Origin: Phenylobacterium sp.
Lineage (GTDB): Bacteria > Pseudomonadota > Alphaproteobacteria > Caulobacterales > Caulobacteraceae
Reading direction: 5' to 3'
Assembly: GCA_028290945.1 (NCBI GenBank)
Contig: JAQGIV010000148.1
Location: 1-51,728 of the forward strand
DNA length: 51,728 bases
Below, piece by piece: positions 11,834 through 19,755 of this stretch. The first letter of the stretch is position 1, and each line of letters begins with the position of its first letter. Position numbers and translations under genes: made by a program. Below the pieces are notes generated by a model. The model searched no databases, was not told where the DNA came from, and worked only from the letters and a program-made list of their open reading frames with translations.

Positions 11834-12430
11834 GTGAGCATCGGACGGAAGCCTCGTGCGGACAGCCTTCGGAACCGTGAGCAACTGCTGACGGCGGCCA
11901 AGGCCGCCTTCGCGGACGCAGGTCCCGAGGTCGCGCTGGAGGAGATCGCCCGGCGCGCCGGCGTCGGCATCGGCACGCTCTACCGGCACTTCCCGGCCCG
12001 TGACGCCCTGCTGGCGGCCGTCTACCAGCGCGAGGTCGACCAGCTCACCGCCTCGGCGGAGCGGCTGCTCGCCGAACACCCGCCGCTTGCGGCTTTCGAG
12101 CGCTGGCTGCACCTGTTGGTGGACTACCTGGCGACCAAGCGGGTGGTCGCCCCGGCGCTGCAAGCCGCCTCCGCCGAGGGCGCGAGGCTCTACGCGGCCT
12201 CCGGCGTGCCGGTGATGGACGCCATGAACCGCCTCTCCGGCGCCCTGATCGCCAGCGGCGAGGTGCGTGCGGATGTACAGCCGGAAGACCTGACCCGGAT
12301 CATCACGGGCCTGAGCCAGGGTTACGATCGCCCCGACTGGCCCCCGAGCGCCCGGCGGCTGATCTCCATCGTGATCGCAGGGCTGCGGCCGGTCGGTCCG
12401 CCGGGACCTACCGCGGCGGATAGGCGGTGA
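11834..12430 (+). CDS. TetR/AcrR family transcriptional regulator
   Basis: A 198-residue regulator. The N-terminal helix-turn-helix is unmistakable (NREQLLTAAKAAFADAG, then VALEEIARRAGVGIGTLYRHF), followed by PARDALLAAVYQREV and a helical ligand-binding C-terminal domain ending in a Pro-rich tail. The chosen start is GTG at 11834 with AGGGAG at 11823-11828. The upstream in-frame ATG at 11777 falls inside the first operator palindrome and would give a non-family extension. It is divergent from the SDR gene and probably represses both genes. The 3' end overlaps the convergent cytochrome gene by 23 bases. The inducer is unknown. Confidence 0.9.
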   Translation: MSIGRKPRADSLRNREQLLTAAKAAFADAGPEVALEEIARRAGVGIGTLYRHFPARDALLAAVYQREVDQLTASAERLLAEHPPLAAFERWLHLLVDYLATKRVVAPALQAASAEGARLYAASGVPVMDAMNRLSGALIASGEVRADVQPEDLTRIITGLSQGYDRPDWPPSARRLISIVIAGLRPVGPPGPTAADRR

Positions 12431-12938
12431 AGATGTAGTCCTGGGCCGCCACGGCGGTGTGGCAGGCATAGCCGCACTCGGCGCCGGTCCCTTCAGGCTT
12501 CAACGTCCTGGTCTTCGGGTCGACGTCGAACTTGGCGTAGGCCCAGCCATTGGTCTTCGGGAAACGCTTGGTGTCCTTCACGATGAACGCGACGGACTTC
12601 AGCTCGCCGGGCACCTGCACGGGGTAGGGCGAGGCGGGGTTCGGCTTCTGGGACCACTCGATCTTCACCACCCTGGAGCCCTCCGGGAACTTCTGGCCCT
12701 TGGCGGGCAGGCCCTTCTTGTAGGCAGCCATCATGGTGGCGTTGGCGGCGATCAGCTTTTGGCTGCCGGGAACCTGGCTGACGGCGACGTCCTCCCAGGC
12801 TTCGTAGCCCTTGAACTCGGAGAAGGAGAGGCCGCTCGGGACCTTCAGGGCCGAGCGGTCCTGCGCCGCGAGCGCGATCCCGCCGAGGGCGGCGAGGCCG
12901 GCCGCGGAGATCGCGGCCATTGCGAGGGTGGTCTTCAT
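12408..12938 (-). CDS. periplasmic cytochrome P460 family protein
   Basis: A 176-residue exported protein. Residues 1-24 are a Sec signal peptide (MKTTLAMAAISAAGLAALGG, cleavage near ALA-AQ). The mature part reads FSEFKGYEAWEDVAVSQVPG, then NATMMAAYKKGLPAKGQKFPEGS and WAYAKFDVD, and ends with one c-type haem site CGYACH. This matches the P460 domain found in hydroxylamine-oxidising and NO-detoxifying cytochromes, although many family members have unknown roles. AGGAG precedes the ATG at 12938. The stop lies inside the convergent tetR gene. Confidence 0.85.
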   Translation of the reverse strand: MKTTLAMAAISAAGLAALGGIALAAQDRSALKVPSGLSFSEFKGYEAWEDVAVSQVPGSQKLIAANATMMAAYKKGLPAKGQKFPEGSRVVKIEWSQKPNPASPYPVQVPGELKSVAFIVKDTKRFPKTNGWAYAKFDVDPKTRTLKPEGTGAECGYACHTAVAAQDYIFTAYPPR

Positions 12939-13149
12939 CGTTCACTCCTGCCGTGTGGGTTGCAAACGGGAATGGCGACGGGGTCGCCTGTGTGAACTCA
13001 CTTTCTGCTGGCCGCGGCGCACGCCGCCGCCCCTGTACGACAGGGCGGCCGCCGGGCGGGCGGACCATAGCAGAACCGACGGTGGTTGGGCGGACCGCCG
13101 CAGTCGACTTGCGCCTTCTCCCGCGCTGGGAGACAGGGCATGAAGGGTC

Positions 13150-13611
13150 ATGACCGCCGCCTCGGACGACCTCGCCCACATGCGCCGCGCCATCGAGCTG
13201 GCGCGGGCGGGCGTCGGGCGCACGGGCGCCAACCCCTCCGTCGGCTGCGTGATCGTCAAGGATGGCCAGGTGGTCGGCGAAGGCGCGACCGGCGTCGGCG
13301 GCCGGCCGCATGCGGAGGAGATCGCCCTGGCCCAGGCCGGCGAGGCGGCGCGCGGCGCCACCGCCTATGTCACCCTGGAGCCCTGCGCCGAGCGCTCCTC
13401 GGGCGCGGCGTCGTGCAGCGCGCGGCTGGTGACGGCCGGCGTGGCGCGGGTGGTGGTGGCCTGCGAGGACCGCTCGGCTTTCGCCGCCGGACGCGGGGTG
13501 GCCAGGCTGCGCGCGGCGGGGATTCCCACGGAGCTGGGGCTGCTGGCCCACGAGGCCGGCGCGCTCTACGCCGCCTACGATCCCCAAAATGGGCGCCAGG
13601 ACGAAGGCTAA
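13150..13611 (+). CDS. cytidine/deoxycytidylate deaminase-family protein resembling the RibD N-terminal domain
   Basis: A 153-residue zinc deaminase. It shows the RibD-like start MRRAIELARAGVGRTGANPS followed by VGCVIVKDG, the zinc/catalytic HAEEIAL and a second zinc motif PCAERSSGAASC. In RibD the two cysteines are usually separated by eight residues; here there are nine. The reductase half of RibD is absent and the gene stops after a short tail. It may deaminate a pyrimidine or another heterocycle. The riboflavin assignment is not safe because no rib gene is nearby. The pentapeptide gene starts 68 bases downstream on the same strand. Confidence 0.8.
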   Translation: MTAASDDLAHMRRAIELARAGVGRTGANPSVGCVIVKDGQVVGEGATGVGGRPHAEEIALAQAGEAARGATAYVTLEPCAERSSGAASCSARLVTAGVARVVVACEDRSAFAAGRGVARLRAAGIPTELGLLAHEAGALYAAYDPQNGRQDEG

Positions 13612-13679
13612 ATACTGGAAATCCATCCTTAATCTGGCCGGACTAGCCTCCTTTCCAATCGGAAGGAGAGTTCCCCGTC

Positions 13680-14951
13680 GTGGCCTTGCCTAGCGCGCCC
13701 GCGCACAGTCTCGTGGTCCGCCGCCTGAACCAGGCGGAAGTGGAGGCGATCTGCGCCAAGCATGACCGCCTGTGGAGCTCCAAGCCCGGCGGCGCGCGGG
13801 CGGTGTTCGCCTGGTGCGACCTGACCGGCCTCGATCTCTCCAACAAGAACCTCTGCGACGCCGATTTCACCGGCGCGGTGCTGGCCTCCTGCCGCTTCGT
13901 CCACGCCCGGCTCGACCACGCCAACCTGTTCGGCGCCGACCTGCAGGACTGCGACCTCTCCGAGGCTTCGCTCCGGCGCGCCGACCTGCGCGGCGCCTGC
14001 CTGCGCAACGCCAACCTGACCGGCGCCGACCTGTTCGAATGCGACCTGCGCGAAGGCGCGCTGGCCGCCGCCGACCGCAAGCAGGGCTATCGGCGCGTCG
14101 AGACCAATCCGGGCGCGTCGGCCGGCGAGGTGCAGGGCGCGATCCTGGCCGGCGCCAACCTGGAGCGCTCGCGGCTGTCCGGCGTCATGGCCATGCGGGC
14201 CGACTTCACCGACGCGATCATGAAGGACTGCAAGCTGGTCCGCGCCAACCTGAAGCACGCCTCGATGAGCGGCGCGAACCTCTGCGGCGCCGACCTCTCC
14301 GGCGCCGACCTGGCCGGCGCCGACCTGCGCGACGCCATCCTGGTGGGCGCCAAGACGCTGTCCTGGAACGTGATGGACGCCAACATGGCCGGCGCGCTGA
14401 CCGACGAGGCGACGGTCACGCCGGGCGAGACGATCAACTACGCCCACCTGATCCGCGAGCACGCCCGCTGGTGCGAGACCGACGGCGCGGAGGGCAGCCC
14501 GTCGTCCTTCGACAAGGCCGACCTGCGGACCCTGGAGAGCGTGCGCGGCTTCAACCTCACCGCCCTGTCGGCCAAGCACGCCGTCTTCTACGGCCTCGAC
14601 ATGGAGGGCGTGCAGCTGCAGGGCGCGCATCTGGAAGGCGCCGACCTGCGCGGCTGTAACCTGCGTCGCGCCGACCTCCGCGGCGCGCGGCTGGTCAACG
14701 CCAAGCTCTCGGGCGCCGACCTGCGCGAGGCCCAGATGGGCCCGCTGCTGCTGGGCGCCGACCGGCTGCTGCCGTGCAACCTGACCGGCGCCTCGATGAA
14801 GTTCGCCGACCTGGCGGGCGCCGACCTGCGCCAGGCGCTGTTCGTCGACGCCGACGTGGCCCGGGCCAACTTCCGCGGCGCCATGCTGCGCCAGGCCAAT
14901 TTCACCGGGGTGAAGCGTCACGGCGCGCGCGGCCTTGAGGAAGTGATCTGA
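13680..14951 (+). CDS. pentapeptide-repeat protein, first of a tandem pair
   Basis: A 423-residue protein built mostly from A(D/N)LxG-type five-residue repeats, for example ADLRGACLRNANLTGADL, which fold as a right-handed quadrilateral beta-helix. Two repeat blocks are each preceded by a non-repeat segment of similar pattern (about residues 15-50 and 255-290: a His-x-x-Trp-type helix, a Gly-rich turn, then xDLxxL). This suggests an internal duplication. The GTG start at 13680 follows GGAAGGAG. The second gene begins two bases after its stop. No signal peptide is seen, so it is probably cytoplasmic. DNA mimicry of the Qnr type is possible but unsupported. Confidence 0.85.
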   Translation: MALPSAPAHSLVVRRLNQAEVEAICAKHDRLWSSKPGGARAVFAWCDLTGLDLSNKNLCDADFTGAVLASCRFVHARLDHANLFGADLQDCDLSEASLRRADLRGACLRNANLTGADLFECDLREGALAAADRKQGYRRVETNPGASAGEVQGAILAGANLERSRLSGVMAMRADFTDAIMKDCKLVRANLKHASMSGANLCGADLSGADLAGADLRDAILVGAKTLSWNVMDANMAGALTDEATVTPGETINYAHLIREHARWCETDGAEGSPSSFDKADLRTLESVRGFNLTALSAKHAVFYGLDMEGVQLQGAHLEGADLRGCNLRRADLRGARLVNAKLSGADLREAQMGPLLLGADRLLPCNLTGASMKFADLAGADLRQALFVDADVARANFRGAMLRQANFTGVKRHGARGLEEVI

Positions 14952-14953
14952 TC

Positions 14954-16204
14954 GTGGCCAGGCCCGCCCTTGCGGGGCGCCGTCGGCTGACCGCGGGGGA
15001 GCTGGACCTGATCCTCGGCGCCCACGCGCGCTTCGTGGCCGGCGAACCGGGCGGCAAGCGCTGCTCCCTGCCGTTCGTGGACTTCTCCGGCCTCGACCTC
15101 GCCGGGCGCGAGCTGTCGGGGGCGGAGCTGGCCGGCTCGGTGTTCGACGGCGCCAAGCTTTGCGGCGCGCGGTTGGCAGGCGCCAAGCTCGCCGGCTGCG
15201 ATTTCCGTTCGGCCGACCTGCGCGGCGCGGTGCTGGTCCGCGCCGACCTGCGCGGCGCCTGCCTGCAGGGCGCCAACCTGGCCCACGCCGACCTGACGGA
15301 AGTGGACCTGCGGCCCGGCAAGGTCGCCCTGCCGCATCCCAGCCGCGGCTTTCCGGCGGTCATCGAGGAGCCGCGCAACGGCGAGATCGACAAGGCCACG
15401 CTCACCGGCGCCACCCTGGACCGGTCGCGGCTGGACGGGCTCTACGCCGCCGGCGCCGACTTTTCCGACTGTTCTCTGACCGGCGCGATCCTCACCGACG
15501 CCAACCTGAAGGACACCAACTTCACCGGCGCGCTGATGGAGAACGCCCGCGTCGAGCGCGCCAACCTGGAAGGCGCCGACCTGCAGGGCGCGGTGATCAC
15601 CGGGGTGAAGCTCGCCGAGGCCAAGACCCGCGGGGCCAAGCTCGACCGGACGCTTGAGGCGCCGACGCGGGCCGGGGTGTCGCGCGCCGACAAGCTGACG
15701 CAGATCCTGCGCGGCCACGACCAGTGGGTCCGCTCCGGCGGCAAACAGGGGGCCCGCGCGGTGGTCGACGGCGAGGACCTGCGGCCGCTGGGCGATGCGC
15801 TGAAGGGCCTGCGGCTCACCGCGCTGAGCGCCAAGCGCGCCTGCCTGGTCGGCCTCGACCTCACCGATGTGCAGCTGCAGGGCGCCGACCTGGAGGCCTG
15901 CGACCTGCGCGGCGCGATCCTCAAGGACGCCGACCTGCGCGGCGCGCGGCTGGCTGGCGCGGACCTCACCAAGGCGTCGCTGCAGGGGGCGCTGCTGGCC
16001 CTGCTGCCGCTGGGCGGCGGGCGGACCACGCCGACCGTGCTGACGGGCGCGCGCCTGCGCTCGACCGCGGCGGCCGGCGCCGACCTCTCGGGCGCCTCGC
16101 TGGGCGACGCCGACCTCAGGGGCTGCGACCTGACCGGCGCCAAGCTGGCGGCGGTGGAGCTGACCGGCGCCCAGCGCCGCAGCGCCCGCGGGCTTGCCGA
16201 CTAG
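14954..16204 (+). CDS. pentapeptide-repeat protein, second of a tandem pair
   Basis: A 416-residue paralogue of the preceding gene, with the same layout. The N-terminal module (LTAGELDLILGAHARFVAGE, then PGGKR) is followed by beta-helix repeats such as ADLRGAVLVRADLRGACLQG. A central non-repeat part (LTQILRGHDQWVRSGGKQG) is followed by LTALSAKRACLVGLDLTDVQ, nearly identical in pattern to LTALSAKHAVFYGLDMEGVQ in its partner, and then a second repeat block. The GTG start at 14954 uses GAGGAAG inside the first gene's 3' end, so the pair is probably cotranscribed and translationally coupled. Function is unknown. Confidence 0.85.
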   Translation: MARPALAGRRRLTAGELDLILGAHARFVAGEPGGKRCSLPFVDFSGLDLAGRELSGAELAGSVFDGAKLCGARLAGAKLAGCDFRSADLRGAVLVRADLRGACLQGANLAHADLTEVDLRPGKVALPHPSRGFPAVIEEPRNGEIDKATLTGATLDRSRLDGLYAAGADFSDCSLTGAILTDANLKDTNFTGALMENARVERANLEGADLQGAVITGVKLAEAKTRGAKLDRTLEAPTRAGVSRADKLTQILRGHDQWVRSGGKQGARAVVDGEDLRPLGDALKGLRLTALSAKRACLVGLDLTDVQLQGADLEACDLRGAILKDADLRGARLAGADLTKASLQGALLALLPLGGGRTTPTVLTGARLRSTAAAGADLSGASLGDADLRGCDLTGAKLAAVELTGAQRRSARGLAD

Positions 16205-16254
16205 CCAAGAAAAAAGGCGACGCGAGGATCGCCCCGCGCCGCCTCGTATCTTTG

Positions 16255-16393
16255 CCCTCCCCATTCATGGGGAGGGGGGACCACTCGCCGAAGAGCGAGT
16301 GGTGGGAGGGGCAAGCCGGTGCAGTGCGCTTGGCTCGCCCCCTCCGTCACCCGCTCTGCGGCGGGTGACACCTCCCCTGCTGCGCAGGGGAGG
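16255..16393. repeat. mirror-image composite of CT-rich intergenic hairpins (family C)
   Basis: Between the convergent pentapeptide and hsp20 genes there are four hairpins in mirrored order. Outer left is CCCTCCCCATTC..GGGGAGGG (16255-16276). Inner left is CCACTCGC..GCGAGTGG (16281-16302). Inner right is GTCACCCGC..GCGGGTGAC (about 16346-16369). Outer right is CCTCCCCTGC..GCAGGGGAGG (16371-16393). GGGCAAGCC and GGCTCGCCC flank the centre. The same layout recurs at 31625-31744. It may act as a bidirectional terminator. Confidence 0.8.
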
Positions 16394-16407
16394 CAAACGC
16401 GCGCGGC

Positions 16408-16872
16408 CTACGCGGCCTTTTCGGAGCCGTCGCCTTCGATCAGCGTGGCCTTACCGGCGCCGATCTCGATGCGGCGCGGCTTCAGCGCCTCGGGCAGCTC
16501 GCGCGTCAGCGAGAGCTGCAGCAGGCCGTCGGCCAGATTGGCGTCCGTCACGACGACGTAGTCGGCGAGCTGGAAACGCCGCTCGAAATTGCGCTCGGCC
16601 AGGCCGCGATGCAGGTAGGTGCGCGCCTCGTCATTGGCGGCCTTGCGACCCTGCACGGTGAGCAGGTTCTCCTTGACCTCGACGTTCAGCTCTTCGGGGC
16701 GGAAGCCGGCGACGGCGATCTCGATGCGGTAGGCGTTCTCGGCGGTCCGCTCGATGTTGTACGGCGGATAGCCGGTCGAGGCGGTCTCGGTGGCCGCCGA
16801 TTCCAGGAGGTCGGCGAGCCGGTCGAAGCCGACCACCGAGCGGTAGAGGGGGGCAAGGTCAAACGTACGCAT
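16408..16872 (-). CDS. small heat-shock protein, Hsp20/alpha-crystallin family
   Basis: A 154-residue IbpA-like holdase that binds unfolding proteins and passes them to disaggregases. The N-terminus MRTFDLAPLYRSVVGFDRL is typical of bacterial class A Hsp20. The alpha-crystallin domain (about residues 38-130) contains YRIEIAVAGFRPEELNVEVKENLLTVQGRK and the L9 loop YLHRGLAERNFERRFQL. A C-terminal IEI (IxI) motif follows. Upstream, AAGGAU can pair with UUGCU in a ROSE-like hairpin, and a poor heat-shock promoter match lies at 16904-16932. The ClpG disaggregase is encoded 16 kb away. Confidence 0.95.
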   Translation of the reverse strand: MRTFDLAPLYRSVVGFDRLADLLESAATETASTGYPPYNIERTAENAYRIEIAVAGFRPEELNVEVKENLLTVQGRKAANDEARTYLHRGLAERNFERRFQLADYVVVTDANLADGLLQLSLTRELPEALKPRRIEIGAGKATLIEGDGSEKAA

Positions 16873-16880
16873 GGGGGCAC

Positions 16881-16900
16881 ATCCTTCTCTTCAAGCAAGG
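16881..16900 (-). promoter_or_regulatory. candidate ROSE-type RNA thermometer hairpin in the hsp20 leader
   Basis: In the minus-strand leader, the motif UUGCU (16898-16894) lies 7 bases before AAGGA (16886-16882), which is the Shine-Dalgarno sequence nine bases before the ATG. ROSE elements in alphaproteobacterial hsp20 genes use exactly a U(U/C)GCU-AGGA pairing with a bulged G. The flanking CC(16900-16899)/GG could extend the stem. A long GGCGCCGAT..ATCGGC pairing further upstream could form another ROSE stem. Not tested by folding. Confidence 0.45.
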
Positions 16901-17084
16901 TTGCGATAGGCGCCGTGCGCGAGCCGATCAGGCCTCGCTCCGGCGTCGGAAAGCCCGAAATCGGCGCCTTCCACGCATCGAGATAGGGGCCCCGGATGGC
17001 GGTTCAAGACCTCGGCTTTTGACGCCGCGGCAGGGGCGGGCTACCCATGAGCCCGGGTGGGGACGAAGAGGCCAGAGGCTGCGG

Positions 17085-17954
17085 ATGACCCCGCTTTCCC
17101 GCCGTTCCGTGCTGCTGACGAGCCTGGCGCTCGCCGCCTGCAGCCGCGCCGCCGGCCCCGCCAAGCCCAAGGGCCCGATGACCCTGGAGGCGGCCGTCGC
17201 CGGGTCGTGGCGCAGCCCCGCCGACAAGGCCCGCGACGCCTGGCGCCACCCGGTCGACAGCCTCAAATTCTGGGGCCTGAAGCCCGGCCAGACGGTGGTC
17301 GAGTTCTGGCCCGGCGCCGGCTGGTACACCGACATCCTGGCCCCCTACCTGGCGTCGAACGGCGGCAAGCTCTACGCGGCCAACCTGGAGACCAACGATC
17401 CCGCCAACGCCGCCGCCCGCCAGGTGGTGCAGGCCTATGGCGACCGGCTGGCCGCCAACCCCAGGCTTTACGGCAAGGTGCAGGTCACCGCCTTCGGACC
17501 GGCCAGCGGGCCGGTGGCGCCGCCGGGCTCCGCGGACCTGGTGCTGTTCCTGCGCAACCTGCACGACTGGATGGCGGCCGGCATCGCCGAGAAGGCGTTC
17601 CGCGACGCCTATGCGGTCCTGAAGCCGGGCGGCGTGCTGGGCGTCGAGGAGCATCGCGCCGATCCGTCCGGCGTGCCCGATCCGCTGGCGGCCAACGGCT
17701 ATGTGCAGCAGGCCTATGTGGTGAAGCTTGCCCAGGAAGCCGGCTTCGTGCTGGACCAGGCGAGCGAGATCAACGCCAATCCGAAGGATACCAAGGACCA
17801 TCCGTTCGGCGTCTGGACCTTGCCGCCGGTGCGTCGCTCGTCGCCGCTCGGGCAGGCGCCGGACGCCAAGTTCGACCACGCCAAATACGACGCCATCGGC
17901 GAGAGCGACCGAATGACGCTGCGCTTCGTCAAACGGGTTTCCGCACACGCCTGA
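17085..17954 (+). CDS. exported class I SAM-methyltransferase-like lipoprotein
   Basis: A 289-residue protein with a leader MTPLSRRSVLLTSLALAAC: a twin-arginine-like SRRSVLL and a lipobox ending in Cys19 point to export and lipidation. The remainder resembles a Rossmann methyltransferase, with VVEFWPGAGWYTDILAPYL as the SAM-binding region, a D-E pair in LYAANLET, and FLRNLHDWMAAG and LKPGGVLGVEEHR in the positions of motifs IV to VI. An exported methyltransferase is odd because SAM is cytoplasmic, so activity is uncertain. The ATG at 17085 is preferred because the upstream frame is not signal-like. Confidence 0.75.
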   Translation: MTPLSRRSVLLTSLALAACSRAAGPAKPKGPMTLEAAVAGSWRSPADKARDAWRHPVDSLKFWGLKPGQTVVEFWPGAGWYTDILAPYLASNGGKLYAANLETNDPANAAARQVVQAYGDRLAANPRLYGKVQVTAFGPASGPVAPPGSADLVLFLRNLHDWMAAGIAEKAFRDAYAVLKPGGVLGVEEHRADPSGVPDPLAANGYVQQAYVVKLAQEAGFVLDQASEINANPKDTKDHPFGVWTLPPVRRSSPLGQAPDAKFDHAKYDAIGESDRMTLRFVKRVSAHA

Positions 17955-18013
17955 CGGTTTACTTCACTCGCGCCTAAGGTGAAGCTGGCCAACGAGTCGG
18001 GAGAGCTTGAGAC

Positions 18014-18325
18014 ATGGCGACGCTGGAGGAGCTGACGGATCGCATCCGCCGCGCCGCCGCGTCGGATGCCGATCTCGACAAGACCCTGAAACTCGACCTC
18101 AAGGGCGAGGGCGTCATCCACATCGAGGGCGGCGCGGTCACCAACGACGACAAGCCCGCCGACCTGACCGTCACCTTGGCCAAGCGCGATCTGGAGGCGC
18201 TCGGCAAGGGCGCGCTCGATCCGGTGCGGGCGATGATGAGCGGCCGCATGAAGCTCTCCGACATGGGTCTGGCCATGAAGCTGCAGCCGCAGATCCAGGC
18301 GCTGTTCGAGAAGGCCCGCGGCTGA
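18014..18325 (+). CDS. SCP2 sterol/lipid-binding domain protein
   Basis: A 103-residue single-domain SCP2 protein, the small hydrophobic-ligand carrier fold. Typical features are the N-terminal helix [18 protein letters not shown], the strand [15 protein letters not shown], the pattern [18 protein letters not shown] and the end [23 protein letters not shown], matching the family's MxGKLKVxGD region. Its TGA overlaps the ATG of the alpha/beta hydrolase (TGATG at 18323-18327), so the two are translationally coupled. A plausible joint role is to bind and then hydrolyse a lipid or acyl compound, which is an inference from the coupling. Confidence 0.88.
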   Translation: MATLEELTDRIRRAAASDADLDKTLKLDLKGEGVIHIEGGAVTNDDKPADLTVTLAKRDLEALGKGALDPVRAMMSGRMKLSDMGLAMKLQPQIQALFEKARG

Positions 18326-19743
18326 TGCTCGACGCGGCGCCCTTGATCGCCATCCCCGACGCCCCTGTGCCCGAAGGGGCCGACGCCGCGTGGGTGGCCG
18401 GGGCCGGCGGCGCGCGGCTCAGGGCCGCTATATTCACGCCCCAGAAGCCCCCCGGGGGCCGGGCGCGCGGCTCCATCGTGCTCTCCGGCGGCCGCACCGA
18501 GGCCATCGAGAAGTACTTCGAGGTGATCGACGATTTCCTCGAGCGCGGCTTCGTGGTGCTGGCCCACGACTGGCGCGGCCAGGGGCTGTCGCACCGCGCG
18601 CTGGGCGACCCGCTGAAGGGCCATGCGGATGGCTCCAAGCCGTTCCTGGACGACTTCCGCATCCTGCTGGACACCTACGCCGCGCGCCTGCCCAAGCCCT
18701 GGGTGGCGGTGGGCCATTCCATGGGCGGCTGCCTGACGCTGCTGGCCATGGCCGGCGGCGAGCACCGCTTCGCGGGCGCCATCTTCTCGGCGCCGATGCT
18801 GGGCGTGAACACCGGCGGCCGCTCCCTGGCCACGGCGCGGATGCTGGTCGGCCTCTCCAAGCTGTTCGGGCGCGCGAAGCGCTATGTGCTGAACGACGCC
18901 GGCAAGCCGTTCGACGACGCCTTCGACAGCAACGTCCTGACCCATGACCGGCGCCGTTTCGCGCGGGCCTGCGCGCAGCTGGCGGCGGAGCCGAAGCTGG
19001 CGCTGGGCGGGCCCACCTGGGGCTGGCTGGACTTCGCGCTCAAGGCCACCGCCGAGCTCGCCCGGCCCGAGCGCCTGTCGCACATCACCGTGCCGGTAAT
19101 CATTCTTTCGGCCGAACACGACAAACTGGTCGATAACGCGGCGCAACAAGCCGCCGCCCGCCACCTGCCGCAGGGAAAGTTCATCAACGTCCCCGGCGCC
19201 TACCATGAAATCCTGATGGAGACCGATCCGATGCGCAATTTCTTCATGAAGGCCTTCGACGCCCTGACCGGGCGCGTCGCGCCGACGCCGGCCGAACCGC
19301 CGAAGGCCGCTCCGGCCACGCCACCGAAACCCATCGCCGTCGCCCCGTCGATGGCGACCGCCGCCCCGGCTCTCGCCGCCAAGCGACCGGCGGCGAAGAA
19401 GCCGGGCGCCAAGAAGCCCGCGGCCAAGAAGGCTCCGGCCAAGGCCGCCGCGGCCAAGAAGCCGGCGGCCGCCAGGAAGCCCGCCGCGAAGAAGCCTGCC
19501 GCGAAGAAGCCGGCGGCCAAGCCCGCGGCGGTGAAGAAGGCGCCGGCCGCGAAAAAGCCCGCGGCCAAGAAGGCTCCGGCCAGGAAGTCGGCCGCCAAGC
19601 CCGCGGCGGCCAAGAAGGCCCCCGTCGCTAAGAAGTCGGTCGCCAAGAAGCCGGTCGCCAAGAAGCCGGTCGCCAAGAAGGCGCCGGCGAAGAAGCCGGC
19701 CGCCAGGAAGCCGGCGGCGAAGAAGCCCGCGCCGAAGAAGTAA
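18325..19743 (+). CDS. alpha/beta hydrolase (lysophospholipase-like) with Lys/Ala/Pro-rich histone-H1-like tail
   Basis: A 472-residue two-part protein. Residues 1 to about 310 are a serine hydrolase of the monoglyceride lipase/PldB type, with [16 protein letters not shown], the nucleophile elbow GHSMGG, the acid in [12 protein letters not shown] and the histidine in [12 protein letters not shown] Pro/Ala linker leads into about 120 residues (codons from 19381 to the stop) of [13 protein letters not shown] repeats. Such tails occur on H1-like and AlgP-like proteins and can bind nucleic acid or polyanions. The hydrolase half needs only about 310 residues, so the tail is an addition. The start overlaps the SCP2 stop. 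Confidence 0.88.
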   Translation: MLDAAPLIAIPDAPVPEGADAAWVAGAGGARLRAAIFTPQKPPGGRARGSIVLSGGRTEAIEKYFEVIDDFLERGFVVLAHDWRGQGLSHRALGDPLKGHADGSKPFLDDFRILLDTYAARLPKPWVAVGHSMGGCLTLLAMAGGEHRFAGAIFSAPMLGVNTGGRSLATARMLVGLSKLFGRAKRYVLNDAGKPFDDAFDSNVLTHDRRRFARACAQLAAEPKLALGGPTWGWLDFALKATAELARPERLSHITVPVIILSAEHDKLVDNAAQQAAARHLPQGKFINVPGAYHEILMETDPMRNFFMKAFDALTGRVAPTPAEPPKAAPATPPKPIAVAPSMATAAPALAAKRPAAKKPGAKKPAAKKAPAKAAAAKKPAAARKPAAKKPAAKKPAAKPAAVKKAPAAKKPAAKKAPARKSAAKPAAAKKAPVAKKSVAKKPVAKKPVAKKAPAKKPAARKPAAKKPAPKK

Positions 19744-19755
19744 TCCCCGGGTCGG

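Noticed and set aside
10751..12469. A 572-codon minus-strand frame covering the SDR and the tetR gene.
   Set aside because: Its upstream 248 codons are antisense to the regulator. Sequence similarity and the ribosome-binding site support a start at 11725.
19381..19740. The repeated Lys/Ala/Pro codons as a DNA tandem-repeat array.
   Set aside because: The frame is open, continuous with a hydrolase and of variable unit length, so it is a coding low-complexity tail rather than a satellite.
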